Both the position numbers and the translations under genes were made by a program. Under the pieces are notes generated by a model. It saw only the letters and a program-made list of their open reading frames with translations, made no database searches and had not been told where the DNA came from. A stretch of 64,000 nucleotides of DNA from Saprospiraceae bacterium (GTDB taxonomy: Bacteria > Bacteroidota > Bacteroidia > Chitinophagales > Saprospiraceae): the NCBI GenBank assembly GCA_020628095.1, contig JAHDFP010000018.1:1-64000 (forward strand). The letters run 5' to 3'. This document shows, piece after piece, positions 47,507-55,628 of this stretch. How positions within the stretch are numbered: position 1 is the stretch's first letter; each line of letters begins with the position of its first letter.

Positions 47507-48523
47507 TCACCCATTTATTGCGGAATCTTCGTTTTGGACATATTTCATTCCGACGACTTGGACAGCAAATTCGAATATGGCGTCCTGTACATCTTTCCAG
47601 TTGGGATTCATATACTCTGATGAAATAACATGTCCTTTCCCATTAGCGAAAGGCTTGAATACTTGCTTATCCTTAGGTGTAGATATTTGCTTTTCGAAAT
47701 TATGAATGGCATCTATGGATATGATGTCATCAAAGTTTTCTTCGTCTTTATAATAATAACCGACGAATACAGGATCACTAAATTGTTTAATCACATCTGG
47801 GGTCATTGTTTGGTTGACAAGCTCGCGCACGGCAATTGGTCCTTCTATCCTATTTTTTGTAGTCCAATATTTATGAATGTCATCGTTACCTTCCCATTCT
47901 CGATAATCGCCGCCCATCATTTTTCTGAAAATCTGCTTTCCCCAAGGTTTTACGAGAAGCTGAGAATTAGGGTCATGTAGATCAAAATTGGGTGAGGTCA
48001 TAATATGTGCCACGACATCTTCATCGTCAAGATATGCCGACAAGGTACATCCTGTACTGGTAGAAATAATTATGACTTTTTCTCCTATTATCTTAGCTAT
48101 TGCAATGGCCTCCTTAGCTGATTCCACCCACTTTTTAGGATCGAGCTCAGCGAATGCATCTATATCCGAAAGCCCGTGAAGATAAAGTCGTGGCAAGTAA
48201 GTATTGCATCCAAATGTCTTAGCAAAATTATTCAGGATCGGCTGGCATTCCCCATGACTTGCGGAGTATCCATGCAGATACACCACAGAAAAAGGTGTCT
48301 TGCTGAGTGAATCTACCCAGACAAATTGTGATTGGTTATCTGCTTTGATGTGTTCTATTTTACTCTCTTTGTTATCCACATATTGTTGAATATTCGTAAG
48401 TGGAATATCCAAAGTCATAGCCTCATTATCTACAGCATCATAACTTACAGAAGGACCAAAGAAATAGAGAGTCGCAAGACCGACGACGAGCATTAATAAA
48501 ATCTTGACACTTGCTTTTACCAA
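47507..48523 (-). CDS. Alpha/beta-hydrolase-fold protein
   Basis: A 338-residue protein with an N-terminal membrane anchor (VKASVKILLMLVVGLATLYFFG). The hydrolase core has the oxyanion segment YLHGYSASHGECQPIL. The nucleophile elbow is IIISTSTGCTL, where the central Ser is in STSTG rather than a strict GxSxG. A late GKGHVIS would supply the catalytic His. It is therefore membrane anchored and faces the periplasm. Substrate unknown; carboxylesterase or lipase activity is likely. It is divergent from the C1 peptidase. Confidence 0.7.
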   Translation of the reverse strand: MVKASVKILLMLVVGLATLYFFGPSVSYDAVDNEAMTLDIPLTNIQQYVDNKESKIEHIKADNQSQFVWVDSLSKTPFSVVYLHGYSASHGECQPILNNFAKTFGCNTYLPRLYLHGLSDIDAFAELDPKKWVESAKEAIAIAKIIGEKVIIISTSTGCTLSAYLDDEDVVAHIMTSPNFDLHDPNSQLLVKPWGKQIFRKMMGGDYREWEGNDDIHKYWTTKNRIEGPIAVRELVNQTMTPDVIKQFSDPVFVGYYYKDEENFDDIISIDAIHNFEKQISTPKDKQVFKPFANGKGHVISSEYMNPNWKDVQDAIFEFAVQVVGMKYVQNEDSAING

Positions 48524-48601
48524 ATTTTTGTTACTTTATCTTGGATTACCAAATTGATAATTGAAGGTATTCTTTTTACAAATTATTGATGTACTAATAT
48601 T

Positions 48602-49699
48602 ATGAAATTATTTACTACCCTTATTTTTTTATCCTTAACCGTTCTAGTCAGTGGTCAATACGAATTCTCCCACACTAAAGACATCCAATGTACCCCTGTC
48701 AAAAATCAGGCGCGTACTGGCACCTGCTGGAGTTTCGCAACGACATCCTTCATAGAGTCCGAACTGATGCGTATGGGCAAAGGAAAACATGATCTCTCGG
48801 AAATGTTCGTCGTAAGAAATATATATAAGGACAAAGCCATGAATTATCTTCTGAGACAGGGCAAAGCCAATTTTTCGCAAGGAAGTCTATCTCACGATCT
48901 GATGCGCATCATGAAAAAAGGCGGTGTTGTACCAGAAAAAATATACTCTGGACTACAAGAAGGAGACAAGAGGCATAATCACAGCGAGATGGAAGCTGTA
49001 CTAAAGGGTTTCATGGATGGCGTACTCAAGTCAAAAAATCCGAGTGCCAAATGGAAAGTGGCTTTCGATGGGATCTTAGATGCATACATGGGAGATTATC
49101 CAGAATCATTCAAGTATAATGGAAAAGAAACAACACCACATGAGTTAGCAGAAAACCTTGGCTTGGATGCTGACGAATATGTTTCACTTACGTCCTTTAC
49201 CCATCATCCATTTTATAAAAAATTTATTCTTGAGATTCCAGATAATTATTCTAATGGTCACTTCTATAATGTGCCTTTGGACGAGCTAATGGAGGCCATA
49301 GATGCTGCTGTCAGCAAGGGCTACACAGTCGCATGGGATGGTGATGTCTCAGAGAAAGGATTTGACGCAAGAAAAGGGATCGCTGTTTTACCTACGGACG
49401 AAGGGCGAAAAGATTTGTTTGATAATCCAGGAGAAGAGCTAAAAGTAGATCAGGAAATAAGACAGAGTCAGTTTGAAAATTTCAAAACCACTGATGACCA
49501 TCTTATGCATATTGTCGGCAAGGCAAAAGATCAGAAAGGAAACGAATACTATATTATCAAAAACTCATGGGGAGAGATTAGTCCTTACAAAGGTTATCTG
49601 TACATGTCAAAAGCATACGTCCAAATGAAGACGGTTGCAGTTATGCTGCATCAGGATGTTTTATCTCCTAAGCTCAAATCTTTGATCTCAGAAGAGTAA
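48602..49699 (+). CDS. Papain-family C1 cysteine peptidase
   Basis: A 365-residue exported peptidase. A signal peptide (LFTTLIFLSLTVLVSGQ) is followed at once by the catalytic domain. The active-site Cys is in NQARTGTCWSFATTSFIES (CWSF), the His in DDHLMHIVGKA, and the Asn in IKNSWGE. The insert between Cys and His is long (over 200 residues), as in the bleomycin hydrolase/aminopeptidase C branch of the family. It differs from that branch in being exported. It is likely a periplasmic aminopeptidase or protein-degrading enzyme. Confidence 0.85.
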   Translation: MKLFTTLIFLSLTVLVSGQYEFSHTKDIQCTPVKNQARTGTCWSFATTSFIESELMRMGKGKHDLSEMFVVRNIYKDKAMNYLLRQGKANFSQGSLSHDLMRIMKKGGVVPEKIYSGLQEGDKRHNHSEMEAVLKGFMDGVLKSKNPSAKWKVAFDGILDAYMGDYPESFKYNGKETTPHELAENLGLDADEYVSLTSFTHHPFYKKFILEIPDNYSNGHFYNVPLDELMEAIDAAVSKGYTVAWDGDVSEKGFDARKGIAVLPTDEGRKDLFDNPGEELKVDQEIRQSQFENFKTTDDHLMHIVGKAKDQKGNEYYIIKNSWGEISPYKGYLYMSKAYVQMKTVAVMLHQDVLSPKLKSLISEE

Positions 49700-49720
49700 T
49701 AAGGACTTATATAGATAAGC

Positions 49721-50500
49721 TCAGGGGTTCTTTGTATTTTCGACTTGACTGATAAGATTATCGAGCGTGTCGTTCATAACTAAAGAAGCATCTTTGATAA
49801 CCTTCAGTTCTTTGACCACGTGATTCTGATTAGCCTCGCGCATCTTAAGATTGATGAGGTCAGAGTAATTAGAGATATTATGTATAGGTGTTTTTAATTC
49901 GTGCGAAGCTAAAGAAATCAAATTTTCCAGTTCTCTAGATTTTTTCTTAAGCAATAATTTTTGATTTTCATTGACGGCCAGTACCGATCGTATGATCATC
50001 ACTATAATGGTAAGACCGAATAGAAAGTATAGAACATTCGCACTGGAGTTAATTTCCTTAGCCAATGGAGAGTCGTAATGCGCCAGAAAGTATTGAGCAA
50101 AACTATACGCTGCTATGATATAGCCGATTAAAAAAAGCTGGTGCGACGTCTCAGAGAACAAAAGAATAACACTGACTATGAATACAAGGTATAGCGGCTC
50201 TAACTTAAGATTGATACCATAGACGCAATATATAATCGTCAATATAGCAATGATGAGTACGATGAGCAGGGTCTTGGATAATAAGTGAAAATTGAACTTA
50301 TTCAACAATAGACAACCAATAAGAGAGGCAATGATAATACCACCAGCCATCACATCATACCAGTCTTGGTGATATACATTAATCAAGGAATTAATCAGCG
50401 ACAGAAAGATACCTGTCAGAGCGATATAGTTAGCCAGTCTTATTTTTAGTCGCTCGTCTTTACTCTTGACATCATACACACCCCATGAACTCAGCTTCAT
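49721..50500 (-). CDS. Histidine-kinase-like membrane protein lacking the ATPase domain
   Basis: A 259-residue protein with about six hydrophobic segments (residues 25-175), a short coiled region and a HisKA phosphoacceptor domain. The H-box is SLASHELKTPIHNISNYSDLI. The chain then ends after DTLDNLISQVENTKNP, where a normal kinase would continue into the HATPase_c domain (N, G1 and G2 boxes). Only 21 bases separate its stop from the end of the C1 peptidase gene, so there is no room for the missing part. It may be a truncated kinase remnant or an acceptor phosphorylated by another kinase. Confidence 0.7.
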   Translation of the reverse strand: MKLSSWGVYDVKSKDERLKIRLANYIALTGIFLSLINSLINVYHQDWYDVMAGGIIIASLIGCLLLNKFNFHLLSKTLLIVLIIAILTIIYCVYGINLKLEPLYLVFIVSVILLFSETSHQLFLIGYIIAAYSFAQYFLAHYDSPLAKEINSSANVLYFLFGLTIIVMIIRSVLAVNENQKLLLKKKSRELENLISLASHELKTPIHNISNYSDLINLKMREANQNHVVKELKVIKDASLVMNDTLDNLISQVENTKNP

Positions 50501-50608
50501 AAAAATGTCATTATAGATAATAAAGATAAATCTTATTAACCTAAAGAATTGTAAATACTAGACAGAATGTAATTATTATGCTAAGTCTGATAATAACAAA
50601 ATGAAGTA

Positions 50609-51211
50609 TTATACCCCAAAGATAGGAAACGCTCCAAGGTCATCCTCATTATCCAAATCGGACAACTCAGTCATTTTTTTGTAACTAAGTCCTTCTTGTT
50701 CTATTTTCTCTATAGTTTGTCGAGAGACCTCAGATGTACTCCAGTCGATATTTTTGAACAAAGACAAATGCAAAGCCTTCATACCTAACATGTAATATCC
50801 TCCGTCCTTGGTCGGACCTATTACAACATCATAATTATTTAAAAGTCTAAAGGCCTCCTCTATTATATCAGAACTTAATTCGGGACAGTCGCTACCAATA
50901 ATCACGGCTTTATCCTCCATGAGTAGGACGGACCGGAAGGCTTCTTTCATCCGATGTCCGAGGTCTCCCGTGGATTGCATGGACTTAATATAAGTACGAC
51001 TACTCCATAGATCATTTTGATCCACAAAGTCACTATAGAAAAGATACTTTTTGCAGTCTATATCTTTAGTGATCCGATGGGTATGTTGCAGTAAATTCTT
51101 GTATACCAGCAGGGCCTTTTCGTTACCCACCGTAGCCGCGAGTCTAGTCTTACATTTTCCGATTGTCGGATTTTTGACGAAAATTATAAGTCCTGCGATG
51201 CTTCTATTGAT
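50609..51211 (-). CDS. DUF2064/TIGR04282-type glycosyltransferase without a standard start codon
   Basis: Nucleotidyl-/glycosyltransferase-A-fold protein of the TIGR04282 type, linked in some genomes to arsenosugar synthesis. The conserved N-terminal nucleotide-binding stretch GLIIFVKNPTIGKCKTRLAA lies in frame upstream of the first GTG (at 51130). The frame is open back to a TAA at 51214-51212, and the codon just after that stop is ATC (51211-51209), with AAT AGA AGC next. No ATG, GTG or TTG precedes the conserved part. The rest (VIIGSDCPELSSDIIEEAF, GPTKDGGYYMLGMK) is intact. Either ATC is used or the start codon has mutated. Beginning at 51130 would delete the substrate loop. It follows the adaptor gene by 12 bases. 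Confidence 0.6.
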   Translation of the reverse strand: MNRSIAGLIIFVKNPTIGKCKTRLAATVGNEKALLVYKNLLQHTHRITKDIDCKKYLFYSDFVDQNDLWSSRTYIKSMQSTGDLGHRMKEAFRSVLLMEDKAVIIGSDCPELSSDIIEEAFRLLNNYDVVIGPTKDGGYYMLGMKALHLSLFKNIDWSTSEVSRQTIEKIEQEGLSYKKMTELSDLDNEDDLGAFPIFGV

Positions 51212-51223
51212 TTAGGTAGATTA

Positions 51224-52615
51224 TCATTTGGATTCCTCATCTTCTTCACTCTCTTCTCCATCCTTTTCTTTCTTATCCTTGAGATTGACGGCAGTTCCCT
51301 CTTTTAGCTTAGACGAAATGGCTGCATAAGGACCACTCACGATCTCCTCATCCGCCTCCAGACCACTTAGGATTTCTATATACTCGTCATCCTGTATGCC
51401 TGTCTTGACTTCTTTCATGGCAACAGTATCCGCATTGACTACGAAGACCACTTCCTTGTACTGTGCATCCTCATCTCCTTTATCATCATTCTTCTTATCA
51501 TCCTCATCTATTTCTCTAGCAGTTACGGCTTGAATAGGTATCGTCAGTGCATCATCCACCTTATTAGTATATATATCCACCGAAGCAGACATCCCTGGTC
51601 GGAATGGATGCGGTTGCCCAGACTTGAGCATATCTTTATATGAGTCAGCATCCATTCTTATCTTGACTATGAAATTAGTCACCTGATCCGAATTGAGCAT
51701 GGCTGCGTTACCTATATTGGAAGCGGAATTAGCAATTTCCGTAATACGACCTTTGAATATCTGATCTAAATAAGCATCTACCTCTATATCCACAGCATCA
51801 TCCATAGATACCCTGATGATATCATTCTCTGAGACATCTACCTGCACCTCCATAGAGTTAAGATTAGCAATACGCATCATCTCTGTACCTGCCATCTGGA
51901 TCGTCCCGACAACGCGCTCTCCTTGCTCTACGCTCAGGCTAGATACGATGCCACTAACAGGAGACTTGATGGTCGTTCGGCTTAGGTTAGTTTTCAATTC
52001 TTTTAGCGTAGCCTCGGCAGATTTGACACTATATTCGGAAGACTTGATGGTTTGTTCGGCTGCTCTAATGTTGGCTTCCGCCGACTTTAGATTGGCCTGC
52101 AGATTTTCTACATTGGCCATAGAAACTTCATAGTCTGCATCAGAGAGGATGCCTTCATCCTTCAGTGATTTGTTTCTTTCCAATATTTTCTTGGCGTTCT
52201 TTAGCTGAGATACGATCTGCTCTTTCTGTGCTATACTGGCTTCTCTTTGGCTTCTTGTCATAGCTAACTGTGACTTAGAGCCACTAAGAGAAGCTTCTCC
52301 ACGCTGAACCGTTGAGACATAACTTTCAGGATCTATCTTAGCCAATAGTTGACCTGCTCTTACGGAGTCCCCTTCCATCACATATAACTCGACGATCTCA
52401 CCCGATACATCAGAGCTAATCTTAACCTCTTTTTCTGGAAAAATCCTTCCTGAGGCAGACACGGTTTCGTTGAGTGTTCTTTTTTCTACTTTCTGGACAT
52501 CTACAGTAATTCCTTTAGGTTTACTTTTTCCTTTGAACCATGCCAAAACGATAAGTATCCCAAGAATAAGTAAAAGGATAATAATAAGTCCAAATCGCCT
52601 TTTCTTCTTAGCCAT
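51224..52615 (-). CDS. Periplasmic adaptor subunit of an efflux system (HlyD/MacA-like)
   Basis: A 463-residue membrane-fusion protein. An N-terminal transmembrane anchor (LIIILLLILGILIVLAWF) is followed by the lipoyl halves, with ISSDVSGEIVELYVMEGDSV and TIKSPVSGIVSSLSVEQGERV flanking a long coiled-coil hairpin (about residues 100-205). Beta-barrel and membrane-proximal domains complete the fold. Near the C-terminus there is an acidic insert (DEDDKKNDDKGDEDAQ) and a strongly charged tail. It connects an inner-membrane transporter to the TolC channel. It starts 3 bases after the TolC gene ends. The ABC or RND transporter component is not found in this window. Confidence 0.88.
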   Translation of the reverse strand: MAKKKRRFGLIIILLLILGILIVLAWFKGKSKPKGITVDVQKVEKRTLNETVSASGRIFPEKEVKISSDVSGEIVELYVMEGDSVRAGQLLAKIDPESYVSTVQRGEASLSGSKSQLAMTRSQREASIAQKEQIVSQLKNAKKILERNKSLKDEGILSDADYEVSMANVENLQANLKSAEANIRAAEQTIKSSEYSVKSAEATLKELKTNLSRTTIKSPVSGIVSSLSVEQGERVVGTIQMAGTEMMRIANLNSMEVQVDVSENDIIRVSMDDAVDIEVDAYLDQIFKGRITEIANSASNIGNAAMLNSDQVTNFIVKIRMDADSYKDMLKSGQPHPFRPGMSASVDIYTNKVDDALTIPIQAVTAREIDEDDKKNDDKGDEDAQYKEVVFVVNADTVAMKEVKTGIQDDEYIEILSGLEADEEIVSGPYAAISSKLKEGTAVNLKDKKEKDGEESEEDEESK

Positions 52616-52618
52616 TAA

Positions 52619-54061
52619 TTAGATTTTCATTGGTTTTCCTAAATAGAATTCGAGTGTTTTGACAGCAAAAATGTAGTTATACTTATCTATAAGAGCGGTC
52701 AATTCAGCATTTTCTAGGTTCGTCTTTTGCGTTTCCCACTCAAAAGAATTAGCCGCGCCGATGTCTAGTCTTTTAGTCGTATTATCAAGAGCTAATCTCT
52801 GAGCTTCTACAGTTTTTCGCGAGGCTTCGAGCCTTTTCTTGGCTGCACGCGCATCTGCTATGGACTGCTGCACTGTAATTTTTAGCGTTTCGAGCATCTG
52901 ATCTTTCGCGTAACTAGAACGCAATGCGTTAAGTTTTGCTCTTTCTATATTGGCATTGGCAGAACCATTGTTATATATAGGCACATTCAGACCAAAACCA
53001 AACCTGTAAGATAAATTGCCATTTAGCTGATCGAGATATTGGTCTTTGAAAATAGGAGCCAAACCCTCTGAACTTATTGTAATAGGTACATCAGTCACAG
53101 GAAATCTCGAATCATTAGAAGAAACATTGACGGTCTGACTTGTCGTCGCTGGCTCGAATCCATCGATAATCTGTCCTCTACTAGAGTACCCCGTGCCGAA
53201 TGATCCAGACATGCTCAACGAAGGGTATTTAGCTGCTTCGGCGATTTTTATACCTAGATCCGCGGACTCCATTCTCAGTTCACTTGCTGTTATGTCTAGT
53301 CGGTTTTTCTTTGCCAGTTCGTAAGCCTCTGCAAAAGAAATAAGATCAGGGTCCGTTGTAATCTCTACGTCATCTGGTTCTATCACTTCCATATCGGCAT
53401 CTGGAGGGATGAGCATTACCTGCTTGAGATTAAGCAGGTTAAGTTCTAAAGAATTCGTAGAACTGACCAAATTCTGTTCTGACGTGGCGATTTGTGCTTC
53501 AAGGTTTAATAGTTCAGATCTTGGTCTAGCACCTGCATTTATCAATTTGCTGATTTGGTCATACTGCTGCTGGTTCAGTGCTAACTGCCTCTCCGATATT
53601 TCAATATTTTCTTTTGCGAACAATACATTCAAATAATTGACCGCTACTTGTAAAGAAATGTTTCTTCTGTTTTGTTCTAGATCATTTTGACTAGCCTCTA
53701 GATTGATTTCGTTCTGTTTGATAGTATTAGTAATCCGTGAGGCATTCCATAGCAGGACACCAGAAGAAACACCAAAATTGTTAGAAAAGATAGACTGGGT
53801 GCTGAACTCGTTCGTAATAGGATCTATATTTCGTCCAAAATTCCAGTTAACACCAGCACTACCATTAAGACTCGGATATCTTGAGTCCTTGGCTTGTTTT
53901 AGATTGACTTCGTCTATTTGTGCGTTGATTGAGGATTGTTTGATGTCAAGATTATGATCTAAAGCATGAGCGACACATTTCTCTAGTGACCATATTTCCT
54001 GACCTAAGGCTGGACCTATAACGCCTAAGAAAAAACAAACGACAGCTAAGTATTTCATCAC
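52619..54061 (-). CDS. TolC-family outer-membrane efflux protein
   Basis: A 480-residue exported protein with a signal peptide (YLAVVCFFLGVIGPALGQ). The body has two alpha-helical repeats of the outer-membrane-efflux type (SLEKCVAHALDHNLDIKQS, QQYDQISKLINAGARPRSELLNLEAQI, and in the second half ISFAEAYELAKKNRLDI). It ends near YNYIFAVKTLEFYLGKP, typical for the family. It forms the trimeric outer-membrane channel of a tripartite pump together with the adaptor encoded next to it. Confidence 0.9.
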   Translation of the reverse strand: MMKYLAVVCFFLGVIGPALGQEIWSLEKCVAHALDHNLDIKQSSINAQIDEVNLKQAKDSRYPSLNGSAGVNWNFGRNIDPITNEFSTQSIFSNNFGVSSGVLLWNASRITNTIKQNEINLEASQNDLEQNRRNISLQVAVNYLNVLFAKENIEISERQLALNQQQYDQISKLINAGARPRSELLNLEAQIATSEQNLVSSTNSLELNLLNLKQVMLIPPDADMEVIEPDDVEITTDPDLISFAEAYELAKKNRLDITASELRMESADLGIKIAEAAKYPSLSMSGSFGTGYSSRGQIIDGFEPATTSQTVNVSSNDSRFPVTDVPITISSEGLAPIFKDQYLDQLNGNLSYRFGFGLNVPIYNNGSANANIERAKLNALRSSYAKDQMLETLKITVQQSIADARAAKKRLEASRKTVEAQRLALDNTTKRLDIGAANSFEWETQKTNLENAELTALIDKYNYIFAVKTLEFYLGKPMKI

Positions 54062-54221
54062 TTCACTTGATAATTGAATATAATACTACTAATAGAATAA
54101 TATATAAACGTAAATATTCTATGAAGCTATTTAATTATTGGATGAAAGAAATTATAATATTGCATTAAATTTGGATTCCTGATTTGGCAGCTTGACCGAA
54201 TCATCCACGTTTATAACAGAT

Positions 54222-54305
54222 GCCGAAGTGGTGGAATTGGTAGACACGCTGGACTCAAACTCCAGTGCCTTCAAAAGCGTGTGGGTTCGAGTCCCACCTT
54301 CGGTA
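54222..54305 (+). tRNA. tRNA-Leu (anticodon CAA)
   Basis: A complete class II cloverleaf. The acceptor stem is GCCGAAG (54222-54228) with CTTCGGT (54298-54304), and the discriminator A is at 54305. The anticodon arm is CTGGA-CTCAAAC-TCCAG, giving anticodon CAA. A long variable arm is present and the T arm contains GGTTCGAGTCC. CCA is not encoded. It stands alone between the TolC gene and a small membrane protein. Confidence 0.95.
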
Positions 54306-54549
54306 CTATTTTCCAAATTATCTTCATATATCTGCAAAAATTACTAGCTTATCATATAGTTAGTTGAAGAAATTTAACATAACATCATCGAAAACATATT
54401 ACAATTTTAAATAATATGTTTTAACTTAGTATTCAAATGTTTAAGCAAAATCAGGTTCACATTTGAAAAATTGCATGCCCCAACTTTTAATAAGGACAAA
54501 ACCAAGTTATAATCAAACTTTGAAGAACTAAATCAAAAATGAGCTAAAA

Positions 54550-54783
54550 ATGAAATCATTAATTCTCTTAGTATTTTTCTCAATCATAGCTGTTTTTACT
54601 ACTTATTTCAAAGGTATGTCATCCATTTCGCAAGGTATCGCTGGTCTTGTTATCGCCTTGGGATTATATTTTCTAATACTCAGGATTTGGAAAAATGATC
54701 CATCAAAATCTCTTGCTAAGAATCCAAATTTGAAAAATAGAATTATCTCAGACTCTAAGAGGGAGTTTTATAATCTTAATTGA
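54550..54783 (+). CDS. Small membrane protein, two predicted spans
   Basis: A 77-residue protein with two hydrophobic stretches (SLILLVFFSIIAVFTTYF and GIAGLVIALGLYFLILRIW) and a basic, polar C-terminal tail (DPSKSLAKNPNLKNRIISDSKREFY). I do not recognise the family. It has its own upstream region of 244 bases after the tRNA gene, in which I see no other gene. Confidence 0.5.
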   Translation: MKSLILLVFFSIIAVFTTYFKGMSSISQGIAGLVIALGLYFLILRIWKNDPSKSLAKNPNLKNRIISDSKREFYNLN

Positions 54784-54990
54784 GCTATAGAATAGTCATT
54801 TCGGCACGCTGAGAATTAGCTTATTTCTTAGAATAGACGATTAGTATATCATATCTGCTATTATATCTTTAGCTAAGGCCTATCTCTATTTTATCTACCT
54901 GTCCATTAACTTAAGTGTTACGCACCATCATCAAATATTAGAAAAACTTGATTACATTGAGGATAACGAGCAAAAGAATAAGTATACCTT

Positions 54991-55539
54991 ATGTACAAAA
55001 TCACATCAATCTTACTCCTTTCAATACTAACAATAAGCTGTACAAACATTGAACAAAGCAGTGAGAAAAATCAAAAAATAAAACAGCTACAATTAGAGCT
55101 TGATAGTCTAAAAAAACTAAACGTAGAAAAATCAAATACAATGAAAGGACAGATCGCAACATTTTTGACGTTTCAAAAAGAAGATGCAGAAGAGGCCATG
55201 AATTTTTATATAGAACTATTTGACAACTCAAAAATCGAAAATATCAAGCGGTGGGGAACGGAAGGACCTGGAAAAGAAGGGACGATTATGCATGCCACAT
55301 TTAGTCTGAATGGAAAATTGTATATGTGCAGCGATAGTCCTGCTATTCACGATTGGGGCTTCACGCCGGCAGTTTCTAATTATGTAGAATGCGAGGACGA
55401 AAACCAGCTAGAAGAATTGTACGAAAAACTATCGGAAAATGGACAAGTCATGATGCCACTAAACAACTATGGCTTTAGTCAGAAATTTGGCTTCGTCCAA
55501 GATAAATTTGGAATCTCTTGGCAACTAAATCTTCAATAG
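54991..55539 (+). CDS. Lipoprotein with VOC (PhnB-like) domain
   Basis: A 182-residue protein. The N-terminal signal peptide ends in the lipobox LTISC, and a short coiled-coil linker follows (KIKQLQLELDSLKKLNVEK). The remainder (residues 50-182) is a VOC/PhnB-type domain: IATFLTFQKEDAEEAMNFYIELF, GKEGTIMHATFSLNGKLYMC, GFTPAVSNYVECED and KFGFVQDKFGISWQLNL. PhnB-type proteins of the 3-demethylubiquinone-methyltransferase-like class are normally cytoplasmic, so a lipid-anchored copy is unusual. Function unknown. Confidence 0.7.
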   Translation: MYKITSILLLSILTISCTNIEQSSEKNQKIKQLQLELDSLKKLNVEKSNTMKGQIATFLTFQKEDAEEAMNFYIELFDNSKIENIKRWGTEGPGKEGTIMHATFSLNGKLYMCSDSPAIHDWGFTPAVSNYVECEDENQLEELYEKLSENGQVMMPLNNYGFSQKFGFVQDKFGISWQLNLQ

Positions 55540-55574
55540 AAATAGCTCATCCAATAATATAAGTCAATAAAAAA

Positions 55575-55602
55575 AGGTGATCAAAAACCAATTTGACCAC
55601 CT
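55575..55602 (-). terminator. Terminator of the four-module lipoprotein gene
   Basis: AGGTGATCAAA (55575-55585) pairs with TTTGACCACCT (55592-55602), with one A-C mismatch and a six-base loop. On the reverse strand it is followed by TTTTTTTATT. On the forward strand only a delayed T-run follows (ATCACAATTTTTT), so it mainly serves the reverse gene. Confidence 0.65.
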
Positions 55603-55628
55603 ATCACAATTTTTTAGATCATTTGTAT

